DNA from: Xylocopa sonorina
Lineage: Eukaryota > Arthropoda > Insecta > Hymenoptera > Apidae
Assembly (NCBI RefSeq): GCF_050948175.1
Contig: NW_027490254.1
Coordinates: 620,001-684,000 of the forward strand
Direction: 5' to 3'
Length of the DNA stretch: 64,000 bases
Part shown: piece by piece, positions 38,575-53,400 of the stretch
Layout of the letters: every line of letters begins with the position of its first letter
How positions within the stretch are numbered: the stretch's first letter is position 1
The notes under the pieces: generated by a model
The model's input: only the letters and a program-made list of their open reading frames with translations
What the model was told of the DNA's origin: nothing
The model's database searches: none
Translations under genes and position numbers: made by a program

Positions 38575-41500
38575 TACCATGAAACATAGAAATGAGATGC
38601 GATATCGCGTTTTAAGAATCATAAGAACTCTATTGCTACGAGACGTAGACATCTGCAATCGCTATTTCCTTGCAAGGAAGTGTCGCATTTACATTCATTT
38701 GAAGTGTAGACGAGGAATACGTAACACTTCGCAAATCATATTATATCTTACCATGAAACATAGAATTGACATGCGATATCGCGTTTTAAGAAGCATTAGA
38801 ACTCTATTGCTACGATACGTAGACATCTGCAGACGCTATTTCCTAGCAAGGAAGTGTCGCATTTACATTCATTTGAAATGCAGACGAGGAATACATGATA
38901 CTTCGCAAATCGTATTATATCATACCATGAAACATAGAAATGAGTTGCGATATCGCGTTTTAAGATGCATTAGAACTCTATTGCTACGATACCTAGACAT
39001 CTGCAGACGCTATTTCCTAGCAAGGAAGTGTCGCATTTACATTCATTTGAAGTGTAGACGAGGAATACATGATACTTCGCAAATCATATTATATCTTACA
39101 TGAAACATAGAAATGAGATGCGATATCGCGTTTTAAGAAGCATTAGAACTCTATTGCTACGATACCTAGACATCTGCAGATGCTATTTCCTAGCAAGGAA
39201 GTGTCGCATTTACATTCATTTGAAGTGTAGACGAGGAATACATGATACTTCGCAAATCATATTATATCTTACCGTGAAACATAGAAATGAGATGCGATTT
39301 CGCGTTTTAAGAAGCATTAGAACACTATTGCTACGATAGGTAGACATTTGCAAACGCTATTTCCTAGCAAAGAAGTCTCGCATTTACATTCATTTGAAGT
39401 ATAGGCGAGGAATACATAACACTTCGCAAATAATATTACATCTTACCATGAAACATAGAAATGAGATGCGATATCGCGTTTTAAGAATCATAAGAACTCT
39501 ATTGCTACGATACGTAGACATCTGCAAACGCTATTTCCTTGCAAGGAAGTGCGCATTTACATTTAGTTGATGTGTAGACGAGGAATACATAACACTTCGC
39601 AAATCATATTATATTTTACCATGAAACATAAAAATGAGATGCGATATCGCGTTTTAAGAAGCATTTGAACTCTATTGCTACGATACGTAGACATCTGCAA
39701 ACGCTATTTCCTTGCAAGGAAGTGTCGCATTTACATTCATTTGAATCGTAGACAAGGAATACATAACACTTCGCAAATCATGTTATATCTTACCATGAAA
39801 CATAGAAATGAGATGCGATATCGCGTTTTAAGAATCATATGAACTCTATTGCTACGAGACGTAGACATCTGCAATCGCTATTTCCTTGCAAGGAAGTGTC
39901 GCATTTACATTCATTTGAAGTGTAGACGAGGAATACATAACACTTCGCGAATCATATTATATCTTACCATGAAACATAGAATTGACATGCGATATCGCGT
40001 TTTAAGAAGCATTAGAACTCTATTGCTACGATACCTAGACATCTGCAGACGCTATTTCCTAGCAAGGAAGTGTCGCATTTACATTCATTTGAAGTGTAGA
40101 CGAGGAATACATGATACTTCGCAAATCATATTATATCTTACCATGAAACATAGAAATGAGATGCGATATCGCGTTTTAAGAATCATAAGAACTCTATTGC
40201 TACGATACCTAGACATCTGCAAACGCTATTTCCTCGCAAGGAAGTGTCGCATTTACATTCATTTGAATCGTAGACGAGGAATGCATAACACATCGCAATG
40301 AATATTATATCTTATCAGGAAACATAGATATGAGATGCAATATCTCGTTTTAAGAAGCATTTGAACTCTATTGCTTCGATACGTAGACATCTGCAAACGC
40401 TATTTCCTAGCAAGGAAGTGCGCATTTACATTTAGTTGATGTGTAGACGAGGAATACATAACACTTCGCAAATCATATTATATCTTACCATGAAACATAG
40501 AAATGAGATCCGATATCGCGTTTTAAGAATCATAAGAACTCTATTGCTACGATACGTTGACATCTGCAAACGCTATTTCCTTGCAAGGAAGTGCGCATTT
40601 ACATTTAGTTGATGTGTAGACGAGGAATACATAACACTTCGCAAATCATATTATATCTTACCATGAAACATAGAAATGAGATGCGATATCGCGTTTTAAG
40701 AATCATAGGAACTCTATTGCTACGATACGTAGACATCTGCAAACGCTATTTCCTTGCAAAGAAGTGTCGCATTTACATTCATTTGAAGTGTAGACGAGGA
40801 ATACATAACACTTCGCAAATCACATTATATCTTACCATGAAACATAGAAATGAGATGCGATATCGCGTTTTAAGAATCATAAGAACTCTATTACTACGAT
40901 ACGTTGACATCTGCAAACGCTATTTCCTTGCAAGGAAGTGCGCATTTACATTTAGTTGATGTGTAGACGAGGAATGGATAACACTTCGCAAATCATATTA
41001 TATCTTACCATGAAACATAGAAATGAGATGCGATTTCGCGTTTTAAGAAGCATTAGAAAACTATTGCTACGATAGGTAGACATTTGCAAACGCTATTTCC
41101 TTGCTAGGAAGTGTCGCATTTACATTCATTTGAAGTGTAGACGAGGAATACATAACACTTCGCAAATCATATTATATCTTACCATGAAACATAGAAATGA
41201 GATGCGATATCGCGTTTTAAGAATCATGTGAACTCTATTGCTACGAGACGTAGACATCTGCAATCGCTATTTCCTTGCAAGGAAGTGTCGCATTTACATT
41301 TAGTTGATGTGTAGACGAGGAATACATAACACTTCGCAAATCATATTATATCTTACCATGAAACATAGAAATGAGATGCGATATCGCGTTTTAAGAATCA
41401 TAAGAACTCTATTGCTACGATACGTAGACATCTGCAAACGCTATTTCCTTGCAAGGAAGTGTCGCATTTACATTCATTTGAATAGTAGGCGAGGAATGCA

Positions 41501-44030
41501 TAACACTTCGCAATGAATATTATATCTTATCATGAAATATAGATATGAGATGCAATATCTCGTTTTAAGGAGCATTTGAACTCTATTGCTTCGATACGTA
41601 GACATCTGCGAACGCTATTTCCTTGCAAGGAAGTGTCGCATTTACATTCATTTGAAGTGTAGACGAGGAATACATAATACTTCGCATATCATATTATATC
41701 TTACCATGAAACATAGAAATGAGATGCGACATCGCGTTCTAAGAAGCATTAGAACACTACTGCTACGATAGGTAGACATTTGCAAACGCTATTTCCTTGC
41801 AAGGAAGTGTCGCATTTACATTCATTTGAAGTGTAGACGAGGAATACATAACACTTCGCAAATCATATTATATCTTACCATGAAACATAGAAATGAGATG
41901 CGATATCGCGTTTTAAGAATCATATGAACTCTATTGCTACGAGACGTAGACATCTGCAATCGCTATTTCCTTGCAAGGAAGTGTCGCATTTACATTCATT
42001 TGAAGTGTAGACGAGGAATATTTGACACTTCGCAAATCATATTATATCTTACCATGAAACATAGAAATGAGATTCGACATCGCGTTTTAAGAAGCATTAG
42101 AAAGCTATTGCTACAATACGTAGACATCTGCAAACGCTATTTCCTAGCGAGGAAGCATCGCATTCACATTCATTTGAAGTGTAGACAAGGAATACATAAC
42201 ACTTCGCAAATCATGTTATATCTTACCATGAAACATAGAAATGAGATGCGATATCGCGTTTTAAGAATCATATGATCTCTATTGCTACGAGACGTAGACA
42301 TCTGCAATCGCTATTTCCTTGCAAGGAAGTGTCGCATTTACATTCATTTGAAGTGTAGACGAGGAATACATGACACTTCGCAAATCATATTATATTTTAC
42401 CATGAAACATAGAAATGAGATGCGATATCGCGTTTTAAGAGGCATTAGAACTCTATTGCTACGATACCTAGACATCTGCAGACGCTATTTCCTAGCAAGG
42501 AAGTGTCGCATTTACATTCATTTGAAGTGTAGACGAGGAATACATGATACTTCGCAAATCATATTATATATTACCATGAAACATAGAAATGAGATGCGAT
42601 ATCGCGTTTTAAGAATCATAAGAACTCTATTGCTACGATACGTAGACATCTGCAAACGCTATTTCCTTGCAAGGAAGTGTCGCATTTACATTCATTTGAA
42701 TCGTAGACGAGGAATGCATAACACGTCGAAATGAATATTATATCTTATCAGAAAACATAGATATGAGATGCAATATCTCGTTTTAAGAAGCATTTGAACT
42801 CTATTGCTTCGATACGTAGACATCTGCAAACACTATTTCCTAGCAAGGAAGTGTCGCATTTACATTCATTTGAAGTGTAGGCGAGGAATACGTGACACTT
42901 CGCAAATCATATTATATCTTACCATGAAACATAGAAATGAGAATCGATATCGCGTTTTAAGAAGCATTAGAAAGCTATTGCTACGATACGTAGACATCTG
43001 CAAATGCTATTTCCTAGCAAGGAAGTGTCGCATTTACATTCATTTGAAGTGTAGACGAGGAATACATGATACTTCGCAAATCATATTATTTCTTACCATG
43101 AAACATAGAAATGAGATGCGATATTGCGTTTTAAGAATCATAAGAACTCTATTGCTACGATACGTAGACATCTGCAAACGCTATTTCCTTGCAAGGAAGT
43201 GTCGCATTTACATTCATTTGAATAGTAGGCGAGGAATACATAATACTTCGCAAATCATATTATATCTTACCATGAAACATAGAAATGAGATGCGATATCG
43301 CGTTTTAAGAAGCACTAGAAAGCTACTGCTACGATAGGTAGACATTTGCAAACGCTATTTCCTTGCAAGGAAGTGTCGCATTTACATTCATTTGAAGTGT
43401 AGACGAGGAATACATAACACTTCGCAAATCATATTATATCTTACCATGAAACATAGAAATGAGATGCGATATCGCGTTTTAAGAATCATATGAACTCTAT
43501 TGCTACGAGACGTAGACATCTGCAATCGCTATTTCCTTGCAAGGAAGTGTCGCATTTACATTCATTTGAAGTGTAGACGAGGAATATTTGACACTTCGCA
43601 AATCATATTATATCTTACCATGAAACATAGAAATGAGATTCGACATCGCGTTTTAAGAAGCATTAGAAAGCTATTGCTACAATACGTAGACATCTGCAAA
43701 CGCTATTTCCTAGCGAGGAAGCATCGCATTCACATTCATTTGAAGTGTAGACAAGGAATACATAACACTTCGCAAATCATGTTATATCTTACCATGAAAC
43801 ATAGAAATGAGATGCGATATCGCGTTTTAAGAATCATATGATCTCTATTGCTACGAGACGTAGACATCTGCAATCGCTATTTCCTTGCAAGGAAGTGTCG
43901 CATTTACATTCATTTGAAGTGTAGACGAGGAATACATGATACTTCGCAAATCATATTATATATTACCATGAAACATAGAAATGAGATGCGATATCGCGTT
44001 TTAAGAATCATAAGAACTCTATTGCTACGA
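38575..44030 (+). repeat. 31-monomer tandem duplication, copy 2
   Basis: Second copy of 33186-38641. The match ends at 44030/38641, where CGATACGTAG replaces CGAGACGTAG, and runs about 66 bp beyond one period. The junction monomer, entered at 38575, therefore combines the end of the unit with its start. Here the standard TCATAAG monomer ending TATATTACC runs into the CGAGACGTAG monomer. Confidence 0.92.
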
Positions 44031-46434
44031 TACGTAGACATCTGCAAACGCTATTTCCTTGGAAGGAAGTGTCGCATTTACATTCATATGAATCGTAGAC
44101 GAGGAATGCATAACACGTCGAAATGAATATTATATCTTATCAGAAAACATAGATATGAGATGCAATATCTCGTTTTAAGAAGCATTTGAACTCTATTGCT
44201 TCGATACGTAGACATCTGCAAACACTATTTCCTAGCAAGGAAGTGTCGCATTTACATTCAATTGAAGTGTAGACGAGGAATACATGATACTTCGCAAATC
44301 ATATTATATCTTACCATGAAACATAGAAATGAGATTCGACATCGCTTTTTAAGAAGCATTAGAAAGCTATTGCTACGATACGTAGACATCTGCAAACGCT
44401 ATTTCCTAGCGAGGAAGTATCGCATTCACATTCATTTGAAGTGTAGACAAGGAATACATAACACTTCGCAAATCATGTTATATCTAACCATGAAACATAG
44501 AAATGAGATGCGATATCGCGTTTTAAGAATCATATGAACTCTATTGCTACGAGACGTAGACATCTGCAATCGCTATTTCCTTGCAAGGAAGTGTCGCATT
44601 TACATTCATTTGAAGTGTAGACGAGGAATACATGACACTTCGCAAATCATATTATATCTTACCATGAAACATAGAAATGAGATTCGACATCGCGTTTTAA
44701 GAAGCATTAGAAAGCTATTGCTACAATACGTAGACATCTGCAAACGCTATTTCCTAGCGAGGAAGTATCGCATTCACATTCATTTGAAGTGTAGACAAGG
44801 AATACATAACACTTCGCAAATCATGTTATATCTTACCATGAAACATAGAAATGAGATGTGATATCGCGTTTTAAGAATCATATGATCTCTATTGCTACGA
44901 GACGTAGATATCTGCAATCGCTATTCCCTTGCAAGGAAGTGTCGCATTTACATTCATTTGAAGTGTAGACGAGGAATACATAACACTTCGCAAATCATAT
45001 TATATCTTACCATGAAACATAGAAATGAGATGCGATATCGCGTTTTGAGAAGCATTAGAACTCTATTGCTACGATACCTAGACATCTGCAGACGATATTT
45101 CCTAGCAAGGAAGTGTCGCATTTACATTCATTTGAAGTGTAGACGAGGAATACATGATACTTCGCAAATCATATTATATCTTACCATGAAACATAGAAAT
45201 GAGATGCGATATCGCGTTTAAAGAATCATAAGAACTCTATTGCTACGATACGTTGACATCTGCAAACGCTATTTCCTTGCAAGGAAGTGTCGCATTTACA
45301 TTCATTTGAATCGTAGACGAGGAATGCATAACACTTCGCAATGAATATTATATCTTATCAGGAAACATAGATATGAAATGCAATATCTCGTTTTAAGAAG
45401 CATTTGAACTCTATTGCTTCGATACGTAGACATCTGCAAACGCTATTTCCTAGCAAGGAAGTGTCGCATTTACATTCATTTGAAGTGTAGGCGAGGAATA
45501 CGTGACACTTCGCAAATCATATTATATCTTACCATGAAACATAGAAATGAGAATCGATATCGCGTTTTAAGAAGCATTAGAAAGCTATTGCTACGATACG
45601 TAGACATCTGCAAATGCTATTTCCTAGCGAGGAAGTATCGCATTCACATTCATTTGAAGTGTAGACAAGGAATACATAACACTTCGCAAATCATGTTATA
45701 TCTTACCATGAAACATAGAAATGAGATGCGATATCGCGTTTTAAGAATCATATGAACTCTATTGCTACGAAACGTAGACATCTGCAATCGCTATTTCCTT
45801 GCAAGGAAGTCTCGCATTTACATTCATTTGAAGTGTTGACGAGGAATACATGATACTTCGCAAATCATATTATATCTTACCATGAAACATAGAAATGTGA
45901 TGCGATATCGCGTTTTAAGCATCATAAGAACTCTATTGCTACGATACGTAGACATCTGCAAACGCTATTTCATTGCAAGGAAGTGTCGCATTTACATTCA
46001 TTTGAATCGTAGACAAGGAATGAATAACACTTCGCAATGAATATTATATCTTATCAGGAAACATAGATAATGAGATGCAATATCTCGTTTTAAGAAGCAT
46101 TTGAACTCTATTGCTTCGATACGTAGACATCTGCAAACGCTATTTCCTAGCAAGGAAGTGTCGCATTTACATTCATTTGAAGTTTAGGCGAGGAATACGT
46201 GACACTTCGCAAATCATATTATATCTTACCATGAAACATCGAATTGAGATGCGATATCGCGTTTTATGAAGCATTAGAACTCTATTGCTACGATACATAG
46301 ACATTTGCAGACGCTATTTCCTAGCAAGGAAGTGTCGCATTTACATTCATTTGAAGTGTAGACGAGGAATACATGATACTTCGCAAATCATATTATATCT
46401 TACCATGAAACATAGAAATGAGATGCGATATCGC
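44031..46434 (+). repeat. Mosaic satellite segment, 44.0-46.4 kb
   Basis: Non-periodic series of monomers that introduces types used further right: GAGAATCGATATC, CTAGCGAGGAAGTATCGC, CGAAACGTAG with GTCTCGC, and TTTAAAG with CGTTG. Private changes include CTTGGAAGG near 44060, CATATGAATCG near 44088, CAATTGAAG near 44259, TATCTAACC near 44483, GAGATGTGATATC near 44854, CATTGCAAGG near 45971 and one extra base in AGATAATGAG near 46068. No gene is present. Confidence 0.75.
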
Positions 46435-47303
46435 GTTTAAAGAATCATAAGAACTCTATTGCTACGATACGTTGACATCTGCAAACGCTATTTCCTTGCA
46501 AGGAAGTGCGCATTTACATTTAGTTGATGTGTAGACGAGGAATACATAACACTTCGCAAATCATATTATATCTTACCATGAAACATAGAAATGAGATGCG
46601 ATATCGCGTTTTAAGAATCATAAGAGCTCTATTGCTACGATACGTAGACATCTGCAAACGCTATTTCCTTGCAAGGAAGTGTCGCATTTACATTCATTTG
46701 AATCGTAGACGAGGAATGCATAACACGTCGAAATGAATATTATATCTTATCAGAAAACATAGATATGAGATGCAATATCTCGTTTTAAGAAGCATTTGAA
46801 CTCTATTGCTACGATACCTAGACATCTGCAGACGCTATTTCCTAGCAAGGAAGTGTCGCATTTACATTCATTTGAAGTGTAGACGAGGAATACATGATAC
46901 TTCGCAAATCATATTATATCTTACCATGAAACATAGAAATGAGATGCGATATCGCGTTTAAAGAATCATAAGAACTCTATTGCTACGATACGTTGACATC
47001 TGCAAACGCTATTTCCTTGCAAGGAAGTGTCGCATTTACATTCATTTGAATCGTAGACGAGGAATGCATAACACTTCGCAATGAATATTATATCTTATCA
47101 GGAAACATAGATATGAAATGCAATATCTCGTTTTAAGAAGCATTTGAACTCTATTGCTTCGATACGTAGACATCTGCAAACGCTATTTCCTAGCAAGGAA
47201 GTGTCGCATTTACATTCATTTGAAGTGTAGGCGAGGAATACGTGACACTTCGCAAATCATATTATATCTTACCATGAAACATAGAAATGAGAATCGATAT
47301 CGC

Positions 47304-48347
47304 ATTTTAAGAAACATTAGAAAGCTATTGCTACGATACGTAGACATCTGCAAATGCTATTTCCTAGCGAGGAAGTATCGCATTCACATTCATTTGAAGT
47401 GTAGACAAGGAATACATAACACTTCGCAAATCATGTTATATCTTACCATGAAACATAGAAATGAGATGCGATATCGCGTTTTAAGAATCATATGAACTCT
47501 ATTGCTACGAAACGTAGACATCTGCAATCGCTATTTCCTTGCAAGGAAGTCTCGCATTTACATTCATTTGAAGTGTAGACGAGGAAAACATAACACTTCG
47601 CAAATCATATTATATCTTACCATGAAACATAGAAATGAGATGCGATATCGCGTTTTGAGAAGCATTAGAACTCTATTGCTACGATACCTAGACATCTGCA
47701 GACGCTATTTCCTAGCAAGGAAGTGTCGCATTTACATTCATTTGAAGTGTAGGCGAGGAATACGTGACACTTCGCAAATCATATTATATCTTACCATGAA
47801 ACATAGAAATGAGAATCGATATCGCATTTTAAGAAACATTAGAAAGCTATTGCTACGATACGTAGACATCTGCAAATGCTATTTCCTAGCGAGGAAGTAT
47901 CGCATTCACATTCATTTGAAGTGTAGACAAGGAATACATAACACTTCGCAAATCATGTTATATCTTACCATGAAACATAGAAATGAGATGCGATATCGCG
48001 TTTTAAGAATCATATGAACTCTATTGCTACGAAACGTAGACATCTGCAATCGCTATTTCCTTGCAAGGAAGTCTCGCATTTACATTCATTTGAAGTGTAG
48101 ACGAGGAAAACATAACACTTCGCAAATCATATTATATCTTACCATGAAACATAGAAATGAGATGCGATATCGCGTTTTGAGAAGCATTAGAACTCTATTG
48201 CTACGATACCTAGACATCTGCAGACGCTATTTCCTAGCAAGGAAGTGTCGCATTTACATTCATTTGAAGTGTTGACGAGGAATACATGATACTTCGCAAA
48301 TCATATTATATCTTACCATGAAACATAGAAATGTGATGCGATATCGC
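47304..48347 (+). repeat. 3-monomer tandem duplication (522 bp)
   Basis: The trio AACATTAGAAAGC, TCATATG with CGAAACG, and TTTTGAGAAGC occurs at 47304-47825 and again at 47826-48347, an offset of 522 = 3x174. The monomer at 47652 is a hybrid: its left half matches 48174 (CCTAG, CAGACGC), but its right half (GTGTAGGCGAGG, ACGTGAC, GAGAATCG) matches 47130, the type that normally precedes AACATTAG. The rare ATCGCATTTTAAG change is present in both copies (near 47301 and 47823). Confidence 0.85.
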
Positions 48348-50259
48348 GTTTTAAGCATCATAAGAACTCTATTGCTACGATACGTAGACATCTGCAAACG
48401 CTATTTCCTTGCAAGGAAGTGTCGCATTTACATTCATTTGAATCGTAGACAAGGAATGAATAACACTTCGCAATGAATATTATATCTTATCAGGAAACAT
48501 AGATATGAGATGCAATATCTCGTTTTAAGAAGCATTTGAACTCTATTGCTTCGATACGTAGACATCTGCAAACGCTATTTCCTAGCAAGGAAGTGTCGCA
48601 TTTACATTCATTTGAAGTTTAGGCGAGGAATACGTGACACTTCGCAAATCATATTATATCTTACCATGAAACATCGAATTGAGATGCGATATCGCGTTTT
48701 ATGAAGCATTAGAACTCTATTGCTACGATACCTAGACATCTGCAGACGCTATTTCCTAGCAAGGAAGTGTCGCATTTACATTCATTTGAAGTGTAGACGA
48801 GGAATACATGATACTTCGCAAATCATATTATATCTTACCATGAAACATAGAAATGAGATGCGATATCGCGTTTAAAGAATCATAAGAACTCTATTGCTAC
48901 GATACGTTGACATCTGCAAACGCTATTTCCTTGCAAGGAAGTGCGCATTTACATTTAGTTGATGTGTAGACGAGGAATACATAACACTTCGCAAATCATA
49001 TTATATCTTACCATGAAACATAGAAATGAGATGCGATATCGCGTTTTAAGAATCATAAGAGCTCTATTGCTACGATACGTAGACATCTGCAAACGCTATT
49101 TCCTTGCAAGGAAGTGTCGCATTTACATTCATTTGAATCGTAGACGAGGAATGCATAACACGTCGAAATGAATATTATATCTTATCAGAAAACATAGATA
49201 TGAGATGCAATATCTCGTTTTAAGAAGCATTTGAACTCTATTGCTTCGATACGTAGACATCTGCAAACACTATTTCCTAGCAAGGAAGTGTCGCATTTAC
49301 ATTCATTTGATGTGTAGGCGAGGAATACGTGACACTTCGCAAATCATATTATATCTTACCATGAAACATAGAAATGAGAATCGATATCGCGTTTTAAGAA
49401 GCATTAGAAAGCTATTGCTACGATACGTAGACATCTGCAAATGCTATTTCCTAGCGAGGAAGTATCGCATTCACATTCATTTGAAGTGTAGACGAGGAAT
49501 ACATGATACTTCGCAAATCATATTATATCTTACCATGAAACATAGAAATGAGATGCGATATCGCGTTTAAAGAATCATAAGAACTCTATTGCTACGATAC
49601 GTTGACATCTGCAAACGCTATTTCCTTGCAAGGAAGTGCGCATTTACATTTAGTTGATGTGTAGACGAGGAATACATAACACTTCGCAAATCATATTATA
49701 TCTTACCATGAAACATAGAAATGAGATGCGATATCGCGTTTTAAGAATCATAAGAGCTCTATTGCTACGATACGTAGACATCTGCAAACGCTATTTCCTT
49801 GCAAGGAAGTGTCGCATTTACATTCATTTGAATCGTAGACGAGGAATGCATAACACGTCGAAATGAATATTATATCTTATCAGAAAACATAGATATGAGA
49901 TGCAATATCTCGTTTTAAGAAGCATTTGAACTCTATTGCTACGATACCTAGACATCTGCAGACGCTATTTCCTAGCAAGGAAGTGTCGCATTTACATTCA
50001 TTTGAAGTGTAGACGAGGAATACATGATACTTCGCAAATCATATTATATCTTACCATGAAACATAGAAATGAGATGCGATATCGCGTTTAAAGAATCATA
50101 AGAACTCTATTGCTACGATACGTTGACATCTGCAAACGCTATTTCCTTGCAAGGAAGTGTCGCATTTACATTCATTTGAATCGTAGACGAGGAATGCATA
50201 ACACTTCGCAATGAATATTATATCTTATCAGGAAACATAGATATGAAATGCAATATCTC

Positions 50260-50433
50260 GTTTTAAGAAGCATTTGAACTCTATTGCTTCGATACGTAGA
50301 CATCTGCAAACGCTATTTCCTTGCAAGGAAGTGTCGCATTTACATTCATTTGAATCGTAGACAAGGAATGAATAACACTTCGCAATGAATATTATATCTT
50401 ATCAGGAAACATAGATATGAGATGCAATATCTC
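50260..50433 (+). repeat. Hybrid monomer (CTTCG left half, ACAAGGAATGAATAAC right half)
   Basis: The left half has the CTTCGATACG marker and the right half has the GAATCGTAGACAAGG/AATGAATAAC marker, which elsewhere (48348, 62082) follows AAGCATCATAAG. The next monomer at 50434 is also a CTTCG type. The same hybrid occurs at 52520-52693 within the 2260-bp repeat, so it arose once and was then duplicated. Confidence 0.78.
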
Positions 50434-53400
50434 GTTTTAAGAAGCATTTGAACTCTATTGCTTCGATACGTAGACATCTGCAAACGCTATTTCCTAGCAA
50501 GGAAGTGTCGCATTTACATTCATTTGAAGTTTAGGCGAGGAATACGTGACACTTCGCAAATCATATTATATCTTACCATGAAACATCGAATTGAGATGCG
50601 ATATCGCGTTTTATGAAGCATTAGAACTCTATTGCTACGATACCTAGACATCTGCAGACGCTATTTCCTAGCAAGGAAGTGTCGCATTTACATTCATTTG
50701 AAGTGTAGACGAGGAATACATGATACTTCGCAAATCATATTATATCTTACCATGAAACATAGAAATGAGATGCGATATCGCGTTTAAAGAATCATAAGAA
50801 CTCTATTGCTACGATACGTTGACATCTGCAAACGCTATTTCCTTGCAAGGAAGTGCGCATTTACATTTAGTTGATGTGTAGACGAGGAATACATAACACT
50901 TCGCAAATCATATTATATCTTACCATGAAACATAGAAATGAGATGCGATATCGCGTTTTAAGAATCATAAGAGCTCTATTGCTACGATACGTAGACATCT
51001 GCAAACGCTATTTCCTTGCAAGGAAGTGTCGCATTTACATTCATTTGAATCGTAGACGAGGAATGCATAACACGTCGAAATGAATATTATATCTTATCCG
51101 AAAACATAGATATGAGATGCTATATCTCGTTTTAAGAAGCATTTGAACTCTATTGCTTCGATACGTAGACATCTGCAAACGCTATTTCCTAGCAAGGAAG
51201 TGTCGCATTTACATTCATTTGAAGTTTAGGCGAGGAATACGTGACACTTCGCAAATCATATTATATCTTACCATGAAACATCGAATTGAGATGCGATATC
51301 GCGTTTTATGAAGCATTAGAACTCTATTGCTACGATACCTAGACATCTGCAGACGCTATTTCCTAGCAAGGAAGTGTCGCATTTACATTCATTTGAAGTG
51401 TAGACGAGGAATACATGATACTTCGCAAATCATATTATATCTTACCATGAAACATAGAAATGAGATGCGATATCGCGTTTAAAGAATCATAAGAACTCTA
51501 TTGCTACGATACGTTGACATCTGCAAACGCTATTTCCTTGCAAGGAAGTGCGCATTTACATTTAGTTGATGTGTAGACGAGGAATACATAACACTTCGCA
51601 AATCATATTATATCTTACCATGAACCATAGAAATGAGATGCGATATCGCGTTTTAAGAATCATAAGAGCTCTATTGCTACGATACGTAGACATCTGCAAA
51701 CGCTATTTCCTTGCAAGGAAGTGTCGCATTTACATTCATTTGAATCGTAGACGAGGAATGCATAACACGTCGAAATGAATATTATATCTTATCAGAAAAC
51801 ATAGATATGAGATGCAATATCTCGTTTTAAGAAGCATTTGAACTCTATTGCTTCGATACGTAGACATCTGCAAACACTATTTCCTAGCAAGGAAGTGTCG
51901 CATTTACATTCATTTGAAGTGTAGGCGAGGAATACGTGACACTTCGCAAATCATATTATATCTTACCATGAAACATAGAAATGAGAATCGATATCGCGTT
52001 TTAAGAAGCATTAGAAAGCTATTGCTACGATACGTAGACATCTGCAAATGCTATTTCCTAGCGAGGAAGTATCGCATTCACATTCATTTGAAGTGTAGAC
52101 GAGGAATACATGATACTTCGCAAATCATATTATATCTTACCATGAAACATAGAAATGAGATGCGGTATCGCGTTTTAAGAATCATAAGAACTCTATTGCT
52201 ACGATACGTAGACATCTGCAAACGCTATTTCCTTGCAAGGAAGTTTCGCATTTACATTCATTTGAATCGTAGACGAGGAATGCATAACACTTCGCAATGA
52301 ATATTATATCTTACCATGAAACATAGAAATGAGATGCGATATCGCGTTTAAAGAATCATAAGAACTCTATTGCTACGATACGTTGACATCTGCAAACGCT
52401 ATTTCCTTGCAAGGAAGTGTCGCATTTACATTCATTTGAATCGTAGACGAGGAATGCATAACACTTCGCAATGAATATTATATCTTATCAGGAAACATAG
52501 ATATGAAATGCAATATCTCGTTTTAAGAAGCATTTGAACTCTATTGCTTCGATACGTAGACATCTGCAAACGCTATTTCCTTGCAAGGAAGTGTCGCATT
52601 TACATTCATTTGAATCGTAGACAAGGAATGAATAACACTTCGCAATGAATATTATATCTTATCAGGAAACATAGATATGAGATGCAATATCTCGTTTTAA
52701 GAAGCATTTGAACTCTATTGCTTCGATACGTAGACATCTGCAAACGCTATTTCCTAGCAAGGAAGTGTCGCATTTACATTCATTTGAAGTTTAGGCGAGG
52801 AATACGTGACACTTCGCAAATCATATTATATCTTACCATGAAACATCGAATTGAGATGCGATATCGCGTTTTATGAAGCATTAGAACTCTATTGCTACGA
52901 TACCTAGACATCTGCAGACGCTATTTCCTAGCAAGGAAGTGTCGCATTTACATTCATTTGAAGTGTAGACGAGGAATACATGATACTTCGCAAATCATAT
53001 TATATCTTACCATGAAACATAGAAATGAGATGCGATATCGCGTTTAAAGAATCATAAGAACTCTATTGCTACGATACGTTGACATCTGCAAACGCTATTT
53101 CCTTGCAAGGAAGTGCGCATTTACATTTAGTTGATGTGTAGACGAGGAATACATAACACTTCGCAAATCATATTATATCTTACCATGAAACATAGAAATG
53201 AGATGCGATATCGCGTTTTAAGAATCATAAGAGCTCTATTGCTACGATACGTAGACATCTGCAAACGCTATTTCCTTGCAAGGAAGTGTCGCATTTACAT
53301 TCATTTGAATCGTAGACGAGGAATGCATAACACGTCGAAATGAATATTATATCTTATCAGAAAACATAGATATGAGATGCAATATCTCGTTTTAAGAAGC

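Noticed and set aside
33186..44030. Assembly duplication as the explanation for the 5389-bp repeat
   Set aside because: Not excluded, but the two copies differ at several single bases and have different right flanks, which favours a real duplication. Spanning long reads would decide.
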